Below are positions 1 to 7,897 of a stretch of DNA of 64,000 bases, one piece after another. The stretch covers positions 124,001 through 188,000 of the forward strand of contig NZ_SUMB01000011.1 of assembly GCF_005048155.1 (NCBI RefSeq), written 5' to 3'. The notes beneath the pieces are model-generated. The model did no database searches. It was not told where the DNA came from and saw only the letters and a program-made list of their open reading frames with translations. The DNA comes from Streptomyces piniterrae. GTDB lineage: Bacteria; Actinomycetota; Actinomycetes; Streptomycetales; Streptomycetaceae. Made by a program: the position numbers and the translations under genes. Position 1 is the first letter of the stretch. The number at the start of each line of letters is the position of its first letter.

Positions 1-652
1 CGAAGGCGCCCAGCGCGTCCGGCCCCAGGCCCAGTTCGCGGCTGCGGGCGAGCACCGCGCGGACCTCGTCGGCGAAGCCGCGGGTGGTCAGGCAGGCGCG
101 CAGCTCGTCCGGCCAGTTGACCTGTGCGCGCCCGTCGCCGGCCAGTTCCGCCTGGCCTTCGAGGAGTTCACGGACGACGAGGTCCTGCTCGGGTCCGGAC
201 AGCAGCCGCAGCGGGTCGGCGAAGAGTTCCGCGTCTTGGTGGGCGCGGACCAGGGCGTAGCAAAAGGAGTGGAAGGTGGTGGCCTGGGGGACGAAGCTGC
301 CGCCCAGCCTGGCGGCGAGCCGGTCGCGGAGTTCGACGGCGGCCTTGCGGCTGAAGGTGAGGACGAGGATCCGTTCGGGGTCGCCGCCGTCGCGTACCCG
401 GCGCGCGACCGACTCCACGAGCGTCGTGGTCTTCCCCGTGCCGGGCCCGGCCAGGACGAGCAGCGGGCCGTGCCGGTGGTCAACCACGGCGCGCTGGGCT
501 GCGTCCAAGGCAGGAGGGTCGGTCGTCCCCGGCGGGGTGCGCACCAGCCGGTACGCGCCGGCGGCAGCGCGGCGCGCCGCCCGGTGCTGCCGCGTCGGCG
601 GCATGGCCGGGAACGCCGGGGACGCCGGAGACGCCGGGAAAGGGGAACTCAC
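1..652 (-). CDS. UvrD/AdnA-type ATP-dependent DNA helicase (N-terminal part; runs off the window)
   Basis: This is the N-terminal ~217 residues of a superfamily I DNA helicase read toward the left edge. A Walker A motif (AGPGTGKTT) sits about 60 residues in, followed by the motif Ia region (LVLTFSRKAA) and a TFHSFCYALV segment typical of UvrD/AdnA helicases. By family it would unwind DNA during double-strand break processing. Its place beside an alkyltransferase-like gene resembles mycobacterial adnA (Rv3202c), which pairs with adnB as a helicase-nuclease; that pairing is inference because the rest lies outside the window. I chose GTG at 652, with AGGA 12 nt upstream; an ATG at 604 in the same frame is an alternative without an evident ribosome site. 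The first ~20 residues are a Ser/Pro/Ala-rich tail. Confidence 0.85.
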   Translation of the reverse strand, partial: MSSPFPASPASPAFPAMPPTRQHRAARRAAAGAYRLVRTPPGTTDPPALDAAQRAVVDHRHGPLLVLAGPGTGKTTTLVESVARRVRDGGDPERILVLTFSRKAAVELRDRLAARLGGSFVPQATTFHSFCYALVRAHQDAELFADPLRLLSGPEQDLVVRELLEGQAELAGDGRAQVNWPDELRACLTTRGFADEVRAVLARSRELGLGPDALGAF

Positions 653-884
653 GTGGATCGCCGGTCCTGGTGGAGGTGCTGGTCGTAATGCGAGAGGTGG
701 TGCGGTTCGTTGTGCGGGGCGTGCCGCCGCGTCGCGCCCCTGGGGGCGTGGACGTGGTGCGGGGCGCGCCGGGGGCGGGTCCGCGGTGACGGCAGTGCCC
801 GACGGTACGCCAGGCGGTGCGCGAGCCGCAGCGCGTCCCCTGCCGGGACCCGGCGGGCCGGCCCGCCGACCGGCGGGCGTGCGG

Positions 885-1331
885 TCAGCCGGCTATGTGC
901 GGGCCATCGTCCGGCCGGCCGTCGTCCGACCGGCCGTCCCACCGGGCCCGCCGCATGTCGAGCCGCGGTATGTGGCTCTCGGCGGTTCGCGACGCCCCGC
1001 GCAGTGGGGTGCCCTCGTCCCGGTAGTGCGCCAGTGCGCGCAGTTCGCTGCCCGGCAGCAGCACGCCGTCCGCGCGCACCACCCGCCACCAGGGCACCGC
1101 GCCCCCGTAGAGCGCCATCACGCGGCCCACCTGACGGGGCCCTCCCTCCTCCAGCCACTCCGCGACATCGCCGTAGGTCAGCACCCGGCCGGCCGGGATC
1201 AGCTCGGCGACGGCGAGCACCCGCTCCGCGTATTCGGGCAGCTCACCGGCGTCCGCGCCGGGTGTGGCGGCGCGCTTTCCGGCTTTGTCGGCGGCGGCGC
1301 GGGAGGCCGCGGTGTCTCCGGTCCCACTCAT
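885..1331 (-). CDS. Alkyltransferase-like protein (ATL), MGMT-fold DNA-binding protein without the active cysteine
   Basis: This 148-aa protein carries the DNA-binding C-terminal domain of O6-alkylguanine-DNA alkyltransferase. RVLTYGDVAEW is the winged-helix entry, followed by GPRQVGRVMALYGG and VPWWRVVRADG. In true MGMT the active site reads PCHRV; here the cysteine position is tryptophan (PWWRV), as in alkyltransferase-like proteins, which bind alkylated guanine and hand it to nucleotide excision repair. The family role is established; action in this strain is inferred. It lies just upstream of the AdnA-type helicase on the same strand, an arrangement also recalled from mycobacteria (Rv3204 near Rv3202c). 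Start ATG at 1331 has GGAG only 3 nt upstream; ATG at 1340 is possible. The first ~30 residues are Ala/Lys-rich linker. Confidence 0.85.
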   Translation of the reverse strand: MSGTGDTAASRAAADKAGKRAATPGADAGELPEYAERVLAVAELIPAGRVLTYGDVAEWLEEGGPRQVGRVMALYGGAVPWWRVVRADGVLLPGSELRALAHYRDEGTPLRGASRTAESHIPRLDMRRARWDGRSDDGRPDDGPHIAG

Positions 1332-1520
1332 TCGCTCCATCCTGCCGCACGCCACCGACAATGGCCGTGGGCACCCGGCGCGGCGCCCCTTGCGGGGCTC
1401 GCTGCGGAGTCCCGTGACGCGCGGGCGGTGGAGGGCGTTCCGCTTCCCGCACCACCGAAATGCACCCCTGATGCCCCCTGTCGAAGCCGGGCCGTGCCAC
1501 CATCTTCCGGACGGTGACTG

Positions 1521-4500
1521 GTGATACGAGATCAAGAAGAGACGGCCGAGCAGCAGGGTGCGGCGCCTCCACGGGAGGCGGGCGCCCCTGACGCGCTGGC
1601 CGTCGACGCCGCCGTAGCCGCCCCGGGAGCGGCCGCACGGACCACGCGGCCGGGACGGCGGCGGGCGGCACGACAGGGGAAGCACCAACGGGGGCCGGAC
1701 ACGGCTTCCGCTACCGAAAAGGCGAGCACGATCAAGAAGGCCGAACGACCAGGGGCGTCCGAGAGGCCGGAAGGGCCCGAGAAGCCCACACCACGCAAGC
1801 GGCAGAAGGAGAAGCGGGGCGAGCAGGAGGCGCAGGACCGTCGGGACCAGCGGGACCGGCACACGGGGCACGAGCAGGGCGAGGACCGGCCCGCCGAGCC
1901 GGCCCGCGGCACGCCCCGTACGGGTTCGCACCGCTCCGACCTGTCCCCGGACGAGTACGGCGAGTTCCACGTCGACCGGGTCTCCGGGGACGAGCCGCTG
2001 CTGCCCGCCCGTGTGCACCGCCCCGCCGATCTGCTGCGGCTGCTGCTGGGCATCGTCGGGATCACGGTGGTCCTCGCGCTGGCCGCGTTCGCCCATGGCA
2101 CCACCCAGGGCCTGGAGACGGACATCGGCACCGGCGCGAAGGCGGCGCCCCAGCTGCTGATCAACCTGGCGGGCCTGACCTCCAGCGTCGCGGTCCTGAT
2201 CGTGCCGGTGGCGTTCGCCGTGGAGCGGCTGATCAAGCGGGACGGGCTGCGGATCGCGGACGGTGTGCTCGCCGCCGTCCTCGCGCACGGTGTGTCGCTG
2301 GCGACGGACCTGTGGGTGGCCGAGGCCGCCCCGGCCTCCATCCGGGACGCGCTGACCCAGCCGCTGGAGAGCGGTGGCCTCACGCCGCCGGTGCACAGCT
2401 ATCTCGCGCCCGTCATCGCCTACATGACGGCGGTGGGGATGTCCCGGCGGCCGCGCTGGCGGGTCGCGATGTGGGGCGTGGTGCTGCTGGACGTGGTGGC
2501 GGTGCTGGTCGGCCGGTACACCACACCGTTCGCCATCGCCACGACCCTGCTGATCGGCTGGACCGTCGCCTACGGGACCCTCTACACCGTCGGCTCCCCC
2601 AACGTCCGCCCCACCGGACAGAACCTTCTCGCGGGGCTGCGCCGGGTCGGCTTCCGGCCGGTCAGCGCGATGCGGGCGGAGACCGCCGAGAACGCCGAGA
2701 AGGCCGCGGACCCGCACGAGCACGCGGAGCTGTCGGAGCGCGGCCGCCGCTACATCGTCACCCTGGAGGACGGCCCGCCCATCGACGTCACCGTCGTGGA
2801 CCGCGAGCAGCAGGCGCAGGGCTTCTTCTACCGCGTGTGGCGGCGGCTGTCGCTGCGCGGCATCAACCAGCGCCGCAGCCTCCAGTCGCTGCGCCAGGCG
2901 CTGGAGCAGGAGGCGCTGCTGGCGTACGCGGCGATCGCGGCGGGTGCCAGCGCCCCCAAGCTGATCGCCACGTCCGAGCTCGGCCCGGACGCGGTGATGC
3001 TCGTCTACGAGCACATCGGTGGCCGCACCCTGGACTCGCTGGCCGACGAGGAGATCACCGACGCGCTGATGCACAGCGCCTGGCGGCAGGTCGAGGCGTT
3101 GCAGTCGCGGCGGATCGCGCACCGGCGGCTGGTCGGTGACGCCCTGCTGGTGGATCGTTCCGGCAATATCGTCCTGACCGAGCTGCGCGGCGGCGAGATC
3201 GCGGCCGGTGACCTGGTGCTGCGGATGGACATCGCGCAGCTGCTGACCACCTGCGGGCTGCGGGTCGGCGCCGAGCGCGCGGTCGCCGCGGCCGTCGAGG
3301 TGCTGGGCCCGGACGCGGTCGCCGACAGTCTTCCGCTGCTCCAGCCGATCGCGCTGAGCCGCACCACCCGGGCGACGCTGCGCCAGCTGGCCCGTGAGCG
3401 CTCCAAGCGGGAGCGGGAGGCGGTGCTGGCGGCCTCGGAGGCGGCGAAGGAGGCGCGGGAGGCGCGGGCGGCGGAGGGCCCGAAGGACCGCAAGACGCTG
3501 CGGGCCGAGCGGAGCGCGGAGAAGGCCGCCCAGAAGCGGGCACTGGAAGAGGCGTCGGAGGAGGCCCGCGAGGAGGATCTGCTCGCCCAGATCCGCCGGC
3601 AGGTGCTGCTGATCCGCCCGACGGCGGCGATCGAGCCGGCGAAGCTGGAGCGGCTGAGCCCGCGCATCCTGATCAGCTGGATCGCCGGTGCGGTCGCGGT
3701 GTATCTGCTGCTGTCGCAGCTCGCCAACTTCAACCTCGGCGATGTGATCAGCGAGGCCCAGTGGGTGTGGGTGCTGGTCGCGATGTTCTTCTCGGCGCTG
3801 ACGTACATCGCGGCGGCGATGAGCCTGCTGGGGTTCGTCACCGAGAAGGTGTCGTTCGTACGGACGGTGATCGCGCAGATCGCGGGCAACTTCGTGAAGC
3901 TGGTGGCGCCCGCGGCGATCGGCGGTGTGGCGCTCAACGCGCGGTTCCTGCAGCGCGCGGGGGTCCGGCCGGGTCTGGCGGTGGCGAGCGTCGGCGCGTC
4001 CCAGCTGTTCGGTCTGGGCAGTCACATCCTGCTGCTGCTGATCTTCGGCTATCTGACCGGCACACACGACACCCCGCAGATCTCGCCGTCCCGTACGGTC
4101 ATCGCGGGTCTGCTGACGGTGGCGGTGCTGGTGCTGATCGTCACCGCGGTGCCGGCGCTGCGGAAGTTCGTCTCGACGCGGGTGCGGTCGCTGTTCGCGG
4201 GCGTGGTCCCGCGGATGCTGGACATCCTCCAGCGGCCGCGGAAGCTGATCACCGGCATCGGCGGCATGCTGCTGCTGACGGCGGCGAACGTGATGTGTCT
4301 GGACGCCTCGATCCGGGCGTTCGGCGGCGGCGACCAGATCAGTTACGCGGCCATCGCGGTCGCCTTCCTCGCGGGCAACGCGCTGGGGTCGGCGGCGCCG
4401 ACGCCGGGCGGTCTGGGTGCCGTCGAGGGTGCGCTGATGACCGCGCTGACGTTCTCCGGGCTGGCCGCCGATACGGCGTTCCCCGCGGTGCTGCTGTTCC

Positions 4501-4577
4501 GGCTGATGGTGTTCTGGCTGCCGGTGCTGCCGGGGTGGCTGGCCTTCACGTATCTGACCCGCAAGGGCGAGATCTGA
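1521..4577 (+). CDS. Large membrane protein: membrane domain + kinase-like domain + LPG-synthase/flippase-type (UPF0104) domain
   Basis: The 1018-aa product begins with ~160 charged disordered residues. A first membrane block with about six segments follows (LLRLLLGIVGITVVLALAAF is the first). A soluble middle part (~residues 400-620) looks like an aminoglycoside/ABC1-type kinase fold. A highly charged helix (~630-700) leads to a C-terminal membrane block of about seven segments of the lysylphosphatidylglycerol-synthase TM/AglD family (PF03706), including SAAPTPGGLGAVEGAL. The catalytic HGDxxxxN signature is replaced by HRRLVGDA and DFG by ELR, so the kinase part looks inactive. Function is unknown; this family includes lipid or polyprenyl-linked substrate transporters. 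GTG at 1521 is the first start and has only a weak ribosome site. A strong convergent terminator follows. Confidence 0.8.
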   Translation: MIRDQEETAEQQGAAPPREAGAPDALAVDAAVAAPGAAARTTRPGRRRAARQGKHQRGPDTASATEKASTIKKAERPGASERPEGPEKPTPRKRQKEKRGEQEAQDRRDQRDRHTGHEQGEDRPAEPARGTPRTGSHRSDLSPDEYGEFHVDRVSGDEPLLPARVHRPADLLRLLLGIVGITVVLALAAFAHGTTQGLETDIGTGAKAAPQLLINLAGLTSSVAVLIVPVAFAVERLIKRDGLRIADGVLAAVLAHGVSLATDLWVAEAAPASIRDALTQPLESGGLTPPVHSYLAPVIAYMTAVGMSRRPRWRVAMWGVVLLDVVAVLVGRYTTPFAIATTLLIGWTVAYGTLYTVGSPNVRPTGQNLLAGLRRVGFRPVSAMRAETAENAEKAADPHEHAELSERGRRYIVTLEDGPPIDVTVVDREQQAQGFFYRVWRRLSLRGINQRRSLQSLRQALEQEALLAYAAIAAGASAPKLIATSELGPDAVMLVYEHIGGRTLDSLADEEITDALMHSAWRQVEALQSRRIAHRRLVGDALLVDRSGNIVLTELRGGEIAAGDLVLRMDIAQLLTTCGLRVGAERAVAAAVEVLGPDAVADSLPLLQPIALSRTTRATLRQLARERSKREREAVLAASEAAKEAREARAAEGPKDRKTLRAERSAEKAAQKRALEEASEEAREEDLLAQIRRQVLLIRPTAAIEPAKLERLSPRILISWIAGAVAVYLLLSQLANFNLGDVISEAQWVWVLVAMFFSALTYIAAAMSLLGFVTEKVSFVRTVIAQIAGNFVKLVAPAAIGGVALNARFLQRAGVRPGLAVASVGASQLFGLGSHILLLLIFGYLTGTHDTPQISPSRTVIAGLLTVAVLVLIVTAVPALRKFVSTRVRSLFAGVVPRMLDILQRPRKLITGIGGMLLLTAANVMCLDASIRAFGGGDQISYAAIAVAFLAGNALGSAAPTPGGLGAVEGALMTALTFSGLAADTAFPAVLLFRLMVFWLPVLPGWLAFTYLTRKGEI

Positions 4578-4600
4578 GCCGGCCGGCCTCGCCGGCACCA

Positions 4601-4642
4601 CGAAGGCGCCGGTCCGCGGACGATGCGGACCGGCGCCTTTCG
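4601..4642. terminator. Convergent intrinsic terminator between the 1018-aa membrane protein and moeZ
   Basis: A 17-bp inverted repeat (4601-4617 with 4625-4642, one extra T in the right arm, 7-nt loop) lies between two converging stop codons. It can serve both genes. Confidence 0.85.
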
Positions 4643-4656
4643 TGTGCGGCGCGGGA

Positions 4657-5835
4657 TCAGTAGATCGGCTTGTCCGGCTCGATCGTGTTGACCCAGCCGA
4701 TGACGCCGCCGCCGACATGCACCGCGTCGGCGAAGCCGGCGGACTTCAGGACGGCGAGGACCTCGGCGGAGCGGACGCCCGTCTTGCAGTGCAGGACGAT
4801 CTTCTTGTCCTGCGGCAGGTCCTGGAGGGCGGTGCCCATCAGGAACTCGTTCTTCGGGACCAGCCGGGCGCCGGGGATCGAGACGATCTCGTACTCGTTC
4901 GGCTCGCGGACGTCGATGATCTCGATCTTCTCGTCGGCGTCGATCCACTCCTTGAGCTGCTTGGGAGTGATCGTCGAGCCGGCCGCCGCCTGCTGGGCCT
5001 CCTCGGACACGACGCCGCAGAAGGCCTCGTAGTCGATGAGCTCGGTGACGGTCGGGTTGTCGCCGCAGACCGCGCAGTCGGGGTCCTTGCGGACCTTGAC
5101 CTGGCGGTAGGTCATCTCCAGCGCGTCGTAGATCATCAGGCGGCCGACGAGCGGGTCGCCGGTGCCGGTGAGGACCTTGATCGCCTCGGTGACCTGGATG
5201 GAGCCGATGGACGCGCAGAGCACGCCCAGGACGCCGCCCTCGGCGCAGGAGGGGACCATGCCGGGCGGCGGGGGCTCGGGGTACAGGCAGCGGTAGCAGG
5301 GGCCGTGCTCGCTCCAGAACACCGACGCCTGGCCGTCGAAGCGGTAGATCGAACCCCACACGTACGGCTTGTTCAGCAGCACGCAGGCGTCGTTGACCAG
5401 ATAGCGGGTGGCGAAGTTGTCCGTGCCGTCCACGATCAGGTCGTACTCCGCGAAGATCTCCATGACGTTCGTGGAGTCCAGGCGCTCTTCGTGCAGGTTG
5501 ACCGTGACGTACGGGTTGATGCCCAGCACCGAGTCCTTGGCGGACGCGGCCTTGGAGCGGCCGATGTCCGACTGGCTGTGGATGATCTGGCGCTGGAGGT
5601 TGGACTCGTCGACCTCGTCGAACTCCACGATGCCGAGAGTGCCGACGCCGGCCGCGGCCAGGTACATCAGCGCGGGCGAGCCCAGGCCGCCGGCGCCGAC
5701 ACACAGCACCTTGGCGTTCTTCAGCCGCTTCTGCCCGTCCATCCCCACATCGGGAATGATCAGGTGGCGGGAGTACCTGCGGACCTCGTCGACGGTGAGC
5801 TCGGAAGCGGGCTCGACCAGGGGTGGCAGCGACAC
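4657..5835 (-). CDS. moeZ: MoeZ: adenylyltransferase/sulfurtransferase (MoeB-rhodanese fusion)
   Basis: The 392-aa protein activates the C-terminal glycine of small sulfur-carrier proteins by adenylation and transfers sulfur to them, supplying thiocarboxylates for molybdopterin, thiamine and cysteine or secondary-metabolite pathways. The N-terminal ThiF/MoeB domain shows the nucleotide loop GAGGLGSPAL, and DNFATRYLVND. Two zinc-binding CxxC pairs are visible (CYRC and CAVC). The C-terminal rhodanese domain ends with the active loop HCKTGVRS, so the sulfurtransferase cysteine is intact. I chose GTG at 5835 (MSLPPLVEP) because GAGG lies 5 nt upstream and it matches the usual start of Streptomyces homologues; the frame stays open upstream to 5991. 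It is the last gene of a minus-strand run after the polysaccharide cassette and ends at the shared terminator. Confidence 0.95.
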   Translation of the reverse strand: MSLPPLVEPASELTVDEVRRYSRHLIIPDVGMDGQKRLKNAKVLCVGAGGLGSPALMYLAAAGVGTLGIVEFDEVDESNLQRQIIHSQSDIGRSKAASAKDSVLGINPYVTVNLHEERLDSTNVMEIFAEYDLIVDGTDNFATRYLVNDACVLLNKPYVWGSIYRFDGQASVFWSEHGPCYRCLYPEPPPPGMVPSCAEGGVLGVLCASIGSIQVTEAIKVLTGTGDPLVGRLMIYDALEMTYRQVKVRKDPDCAVCGDNPTVTELIDYEAFCGVVSEEAQQAAAGSTITPKQLKEWIDADEKIEIIDVREPNEYEIVSIPGARLVPKNEFLMGTALQDLPQDKKIVLHCKTGVRSAEVLAVLKSAGFADAVHVGGGVIGWVNTIEPDKPIY

Positions 5836-5905
5836 GAAGACCTCAACATGGGTGTTGACTGGTAATTCAGTACGGACGTTCTCCGTAACACTGCCACGCC
5901 CTTCT

Positions 5906-6685
5906 TCATTCCGAGACACCCGGTCCGATGCGCGAGACAAATTCGTCCCAGTAGCCGGGCAGCGACTCCCAGGCATCACCGCCCCGGTCACGATGATCGG
6001 TGAAGTACACCGTGCCGGCCCCCTGCCAGCGGGCGATCCGCAGCGCTTCGTCCAGATGTGTCCGCGGCACTCCGTGGACGAGGTGGCAGAACCGCTCGGG
6101 CGGAAGATCGGCGGTCCACTCGGCCACCTGCGACCAGCGGTAGTCGGTCCACGGGCCGGCGAAGGTCACCAGCTGGTCCGCGTGCTCGGCGTAGCCGGGA
6201 CAGGGGTGGGTGCCGTGCCCGAAGACGAGATAGGCGTCGTCGAGCAGGGCCCGCAGGGTGGTGGCGATCCGCCGGGTTTCGGGAAGCCGTGTCCGGTCCG
6301 TGGGACAGCGGTCCATCCAGAAGCCGTCCACCTTGTACCACTCCAGGTAGCGGTGCGCGTCGGAGATCAGCTCGCCGAAGGGGCGCGCGCCGTTCCCCAG
6401 GTCCAGATGGCCGATCAGGCGGATGCCGGCCGCGCGCAGCCGGGCCGCGGCCGGGAGGCAGTGCGGGTCGGGGCGGGCCCCCGGCCCGTTGGACACGTTG
6501 AGCACCGCCCAGCTCACCGGCGCCACGGGGCCACGGCCGTGCCCCGCCCCCCGGGTGCAGCGCAGGAGCTCCGCCCATTCGGTGGGCGCGAGCAGCGGAT
6601 GGGCGAAGCCGGGTACGCCGATGCCCAGCGGCCCGGCGCCGGTGGCCGCGCGGGTGAGGTCGGTGGGGGTGGTCAGATACGACAT
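5906..6685 (-). CDS. Spherulin-4 / GH135-type family protein
   Basis: The 259-aa protein belongs to the spherulation-specific family 4 fold (PF12138), a TIM barrel. Signs are an early strand-loop GIGVPGFAHPLL, an acidic strand YKVDGFWMDRC, and a late barrel strand GAGTVYFTD. In fungi (Sph3, GH135) this fold hydrolyses galactosaminogalactan and is required for its synthesis. No signal peptide is visible, so a cytoplasmic or membrane-associated location is more likely than secretion. Its ATG at 6685 lies inside the end of the epimerase gene (13-nt overlap), which indicates translational coupling. Activity on an aminosugar polymer is inference from family and neighbours; a non-catalytic role is possible. 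Confidence 0.8.
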   Translation of the reverse strand: MSYLTTPTDLTRAATGAGPLGIGVPGFAHPLLAPTEWAELLRCTRGAGHGRGPVAPVSWAVLNVSNGPGARPDPHCLPAAARLRAAGIRLIGHLDLGNGARPFGELISDAHRYLEWYKVDGFWMDRCPTDRTRLPETRRIATTLRALLDDAYLVFGHGTHPCPGYAEHADQLVTFAGPWTDYRWSQVAEWTADLPPERFCHLVHGVPRTHLDEALRIARWQGAGTVYFTDHRDRGGDAWESLPGYWDEFVSRIGPGVSE

Positions 6686-7629
6686 GCGGCCTCCATCCAG
6701 ATGTCGGCCAGCGATTCCTCCAGGCCGATCCGGGGGCGCCAGCCGAGGCGGTCGCGTGCGGTGCGGACGTCGGCCTGCTGCCAGGCGCCGCAGCCGTCCG
6801 GATACGGGTAGGTGGCGGGCGGCGAACCCACGGTGTGCTCGGTCGCCGGGGCCGGGATCACCAGCCGGGCGGGCGGCGAGTCGAGTTCGTGCAGCGAGCC
6901 CCCGAAGCCGGCGACCCGGGCGAGCACGGAAGCGGCCTCGCGCAGCCGTACGGCGCGTCCGGTGCCGATGTTGACGACGCCCTGCGCGGCGGAGAGCGAG
7001 GCGGCGTGCACCGCCCGCGCGATGTCGCGGACGTCGACGAAGTCCCGTTGGACGCCGAGCCCGCCGAGTTTGAGTTCGCTGTCGCCGGACTGCATCGCGC
7101 GGCGCATCGCCTCGGCGAGCCGGCCGAGCGGCGAGCCGGCCGGGGTGCCGGGGCCGACCGGCGAGAAGACCCGCAGCACCACGGCGTCGAGCCCGGAGCC
7201 CAGGACCAGTTCGGTGGCGGCGAGCTTGCTCACGCCGTACGGCCCGCCGGGGCGCGGCACCGCGTCCTCGGCGGTGGACGAGCCGGGCTGGGAGGGGCCG
7301 TACTCGGAGGCGCAGCCCAGCTGCACCAGCCGGGCGCCGCAGCCGCTGCGCCGCAGCGATTCGCAGATGGTGGCGACCGCGACGGTGTTGTGCCGGGTCA
7401 GCTCGCGGGCGCCGCCCCGGGTGGCGCCCGCGCAGTTGACGACGACCCCGGGGTGGACGGCGTCGAGGAAGCGGGTGAGTGCGCCGGGGCTGCCGGTGGC
7501 CAGGTCGAAGCGGACGTCCGCGTCGTCGCCCCGGCCGAGCGCGGTGAGCTGGACGGCGGGGTCGGCGAGCAGGCGGTCGGCGACATAGCGGCCGAGGTAC
7601 CCGTTGGCACCGATGAGCAGGACCCTCAT
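6673..7629 (-). CDS. NAD-dependent epimerase/dehydratase (extended SDR)
   Basis: The 318-aa enzyme starts with the Rossmann nucleotide loop GANGYLGRY. It has the active-site YGVSK (Tyr-x3-Lys) near residue 130 and the Ser-rich strand VQLGCASEYGP before it, all typical of nucleotide-sugar epimerases of the GalE/WbpP type. It would act in the cytosol on a UDP- or dTDP-sugar. In Pel-type loci the matching enzyme is a UDP-GlcNAc C4-epimerase that supplies UDP-GalNAc; that substrate is inferred here. Start ATG at 7629 overlaps the stop of a short upstream reading frame and has a G-rich site 7 nt before it. It overlaps the spherulin-like gene downstream. Confidence 0.88.
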   Translation of the reverse strand: MRVLLIGANGYLGRYVADRLLADPAVQLTALGRGDDADVRFDLATGSPGALTRFLDAVHPGVVVNCAGATRGGARELTRHNTVAVATICESLRRSGCGARLVQLGCASEYGPSQPGSSTAEDAVPRPGGPYGVSKLAATELVLGSGLDAVVLRVFSPVGPGTPAGSPLGRLAEAMRRAMQSGDSELKLGGLGVQRDFVDVRDIARAVHAASLSAAQGVVNIGTGRAVRLREAASVLARVAGFGGSLHELDSPPARLVIPAPATEHTVGSPPATYPYPDGCGAWQQADVRTARDRLGWRPRIGLEESLADIWMEAACRI

Positions 7630-7676
7630 CGTGCGACCCCCCGGTGCCCGTGGCCAGTGGTGGGGTGGACGTTCAT
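7626..7676 (-). CDS. Possible 16-codon leader peptide coupled to the epimerase gene
   Basis: A 16-aa reading frame (MNVHPTTGHGHRGVAR) begins at 7676 with AGGAG eight bases upstream, a better ribosome site than most real genes here have. It ends in an ATGA overlap with the epimerase start. This arrangement would couple translation. It is rich in His (three of 16). No homologue is known to me, and such a short frame can arise by chance in GC-rich DNA. Confidence 0.4.
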   Translation of the reverse strand: MNVHPTTGHGHRGVAR

Positions 7677-7897
7677 GTGTCGTGCTCCTAAGGCGGGTTG
7701 CGGGAAGGAGGAAAACTTCAGCGGGGGGCCGAGGACGGCCGGCGGGTTCGGCGTCCGCCTCGGGGGCGGGGCCGTGTGGGGGGAGGTGCCCGCGCCGAAG
7801 GTCCCGGAACGGCCGTGTCGGGGTGCCGCTCCGGGGGTGGTGCGTGGTGGGGGTGCCGAGGGGGTGGCGCGGTGTGCACCGGGGGTGGTCGGGAGGG

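Noticed and set aside
276..1517. Plus-strand open frames over the helicase and ATL genes
   Set aside because: They are Arg/Pro/Ala-rich shadows of minus-strand genes with clear Walker A and MGMT-fold motifs.
885..4718. A minus-strand open frame of ~1277 codons antisense to the 1018-aa membrane protein
   Set aside because: Only its last 148 codons (the ATL protein) have recognisable sequence. The rest is Arg/Gln/His-rich, has no domain and reflects GC-biased third positions of the plus-strand gene.
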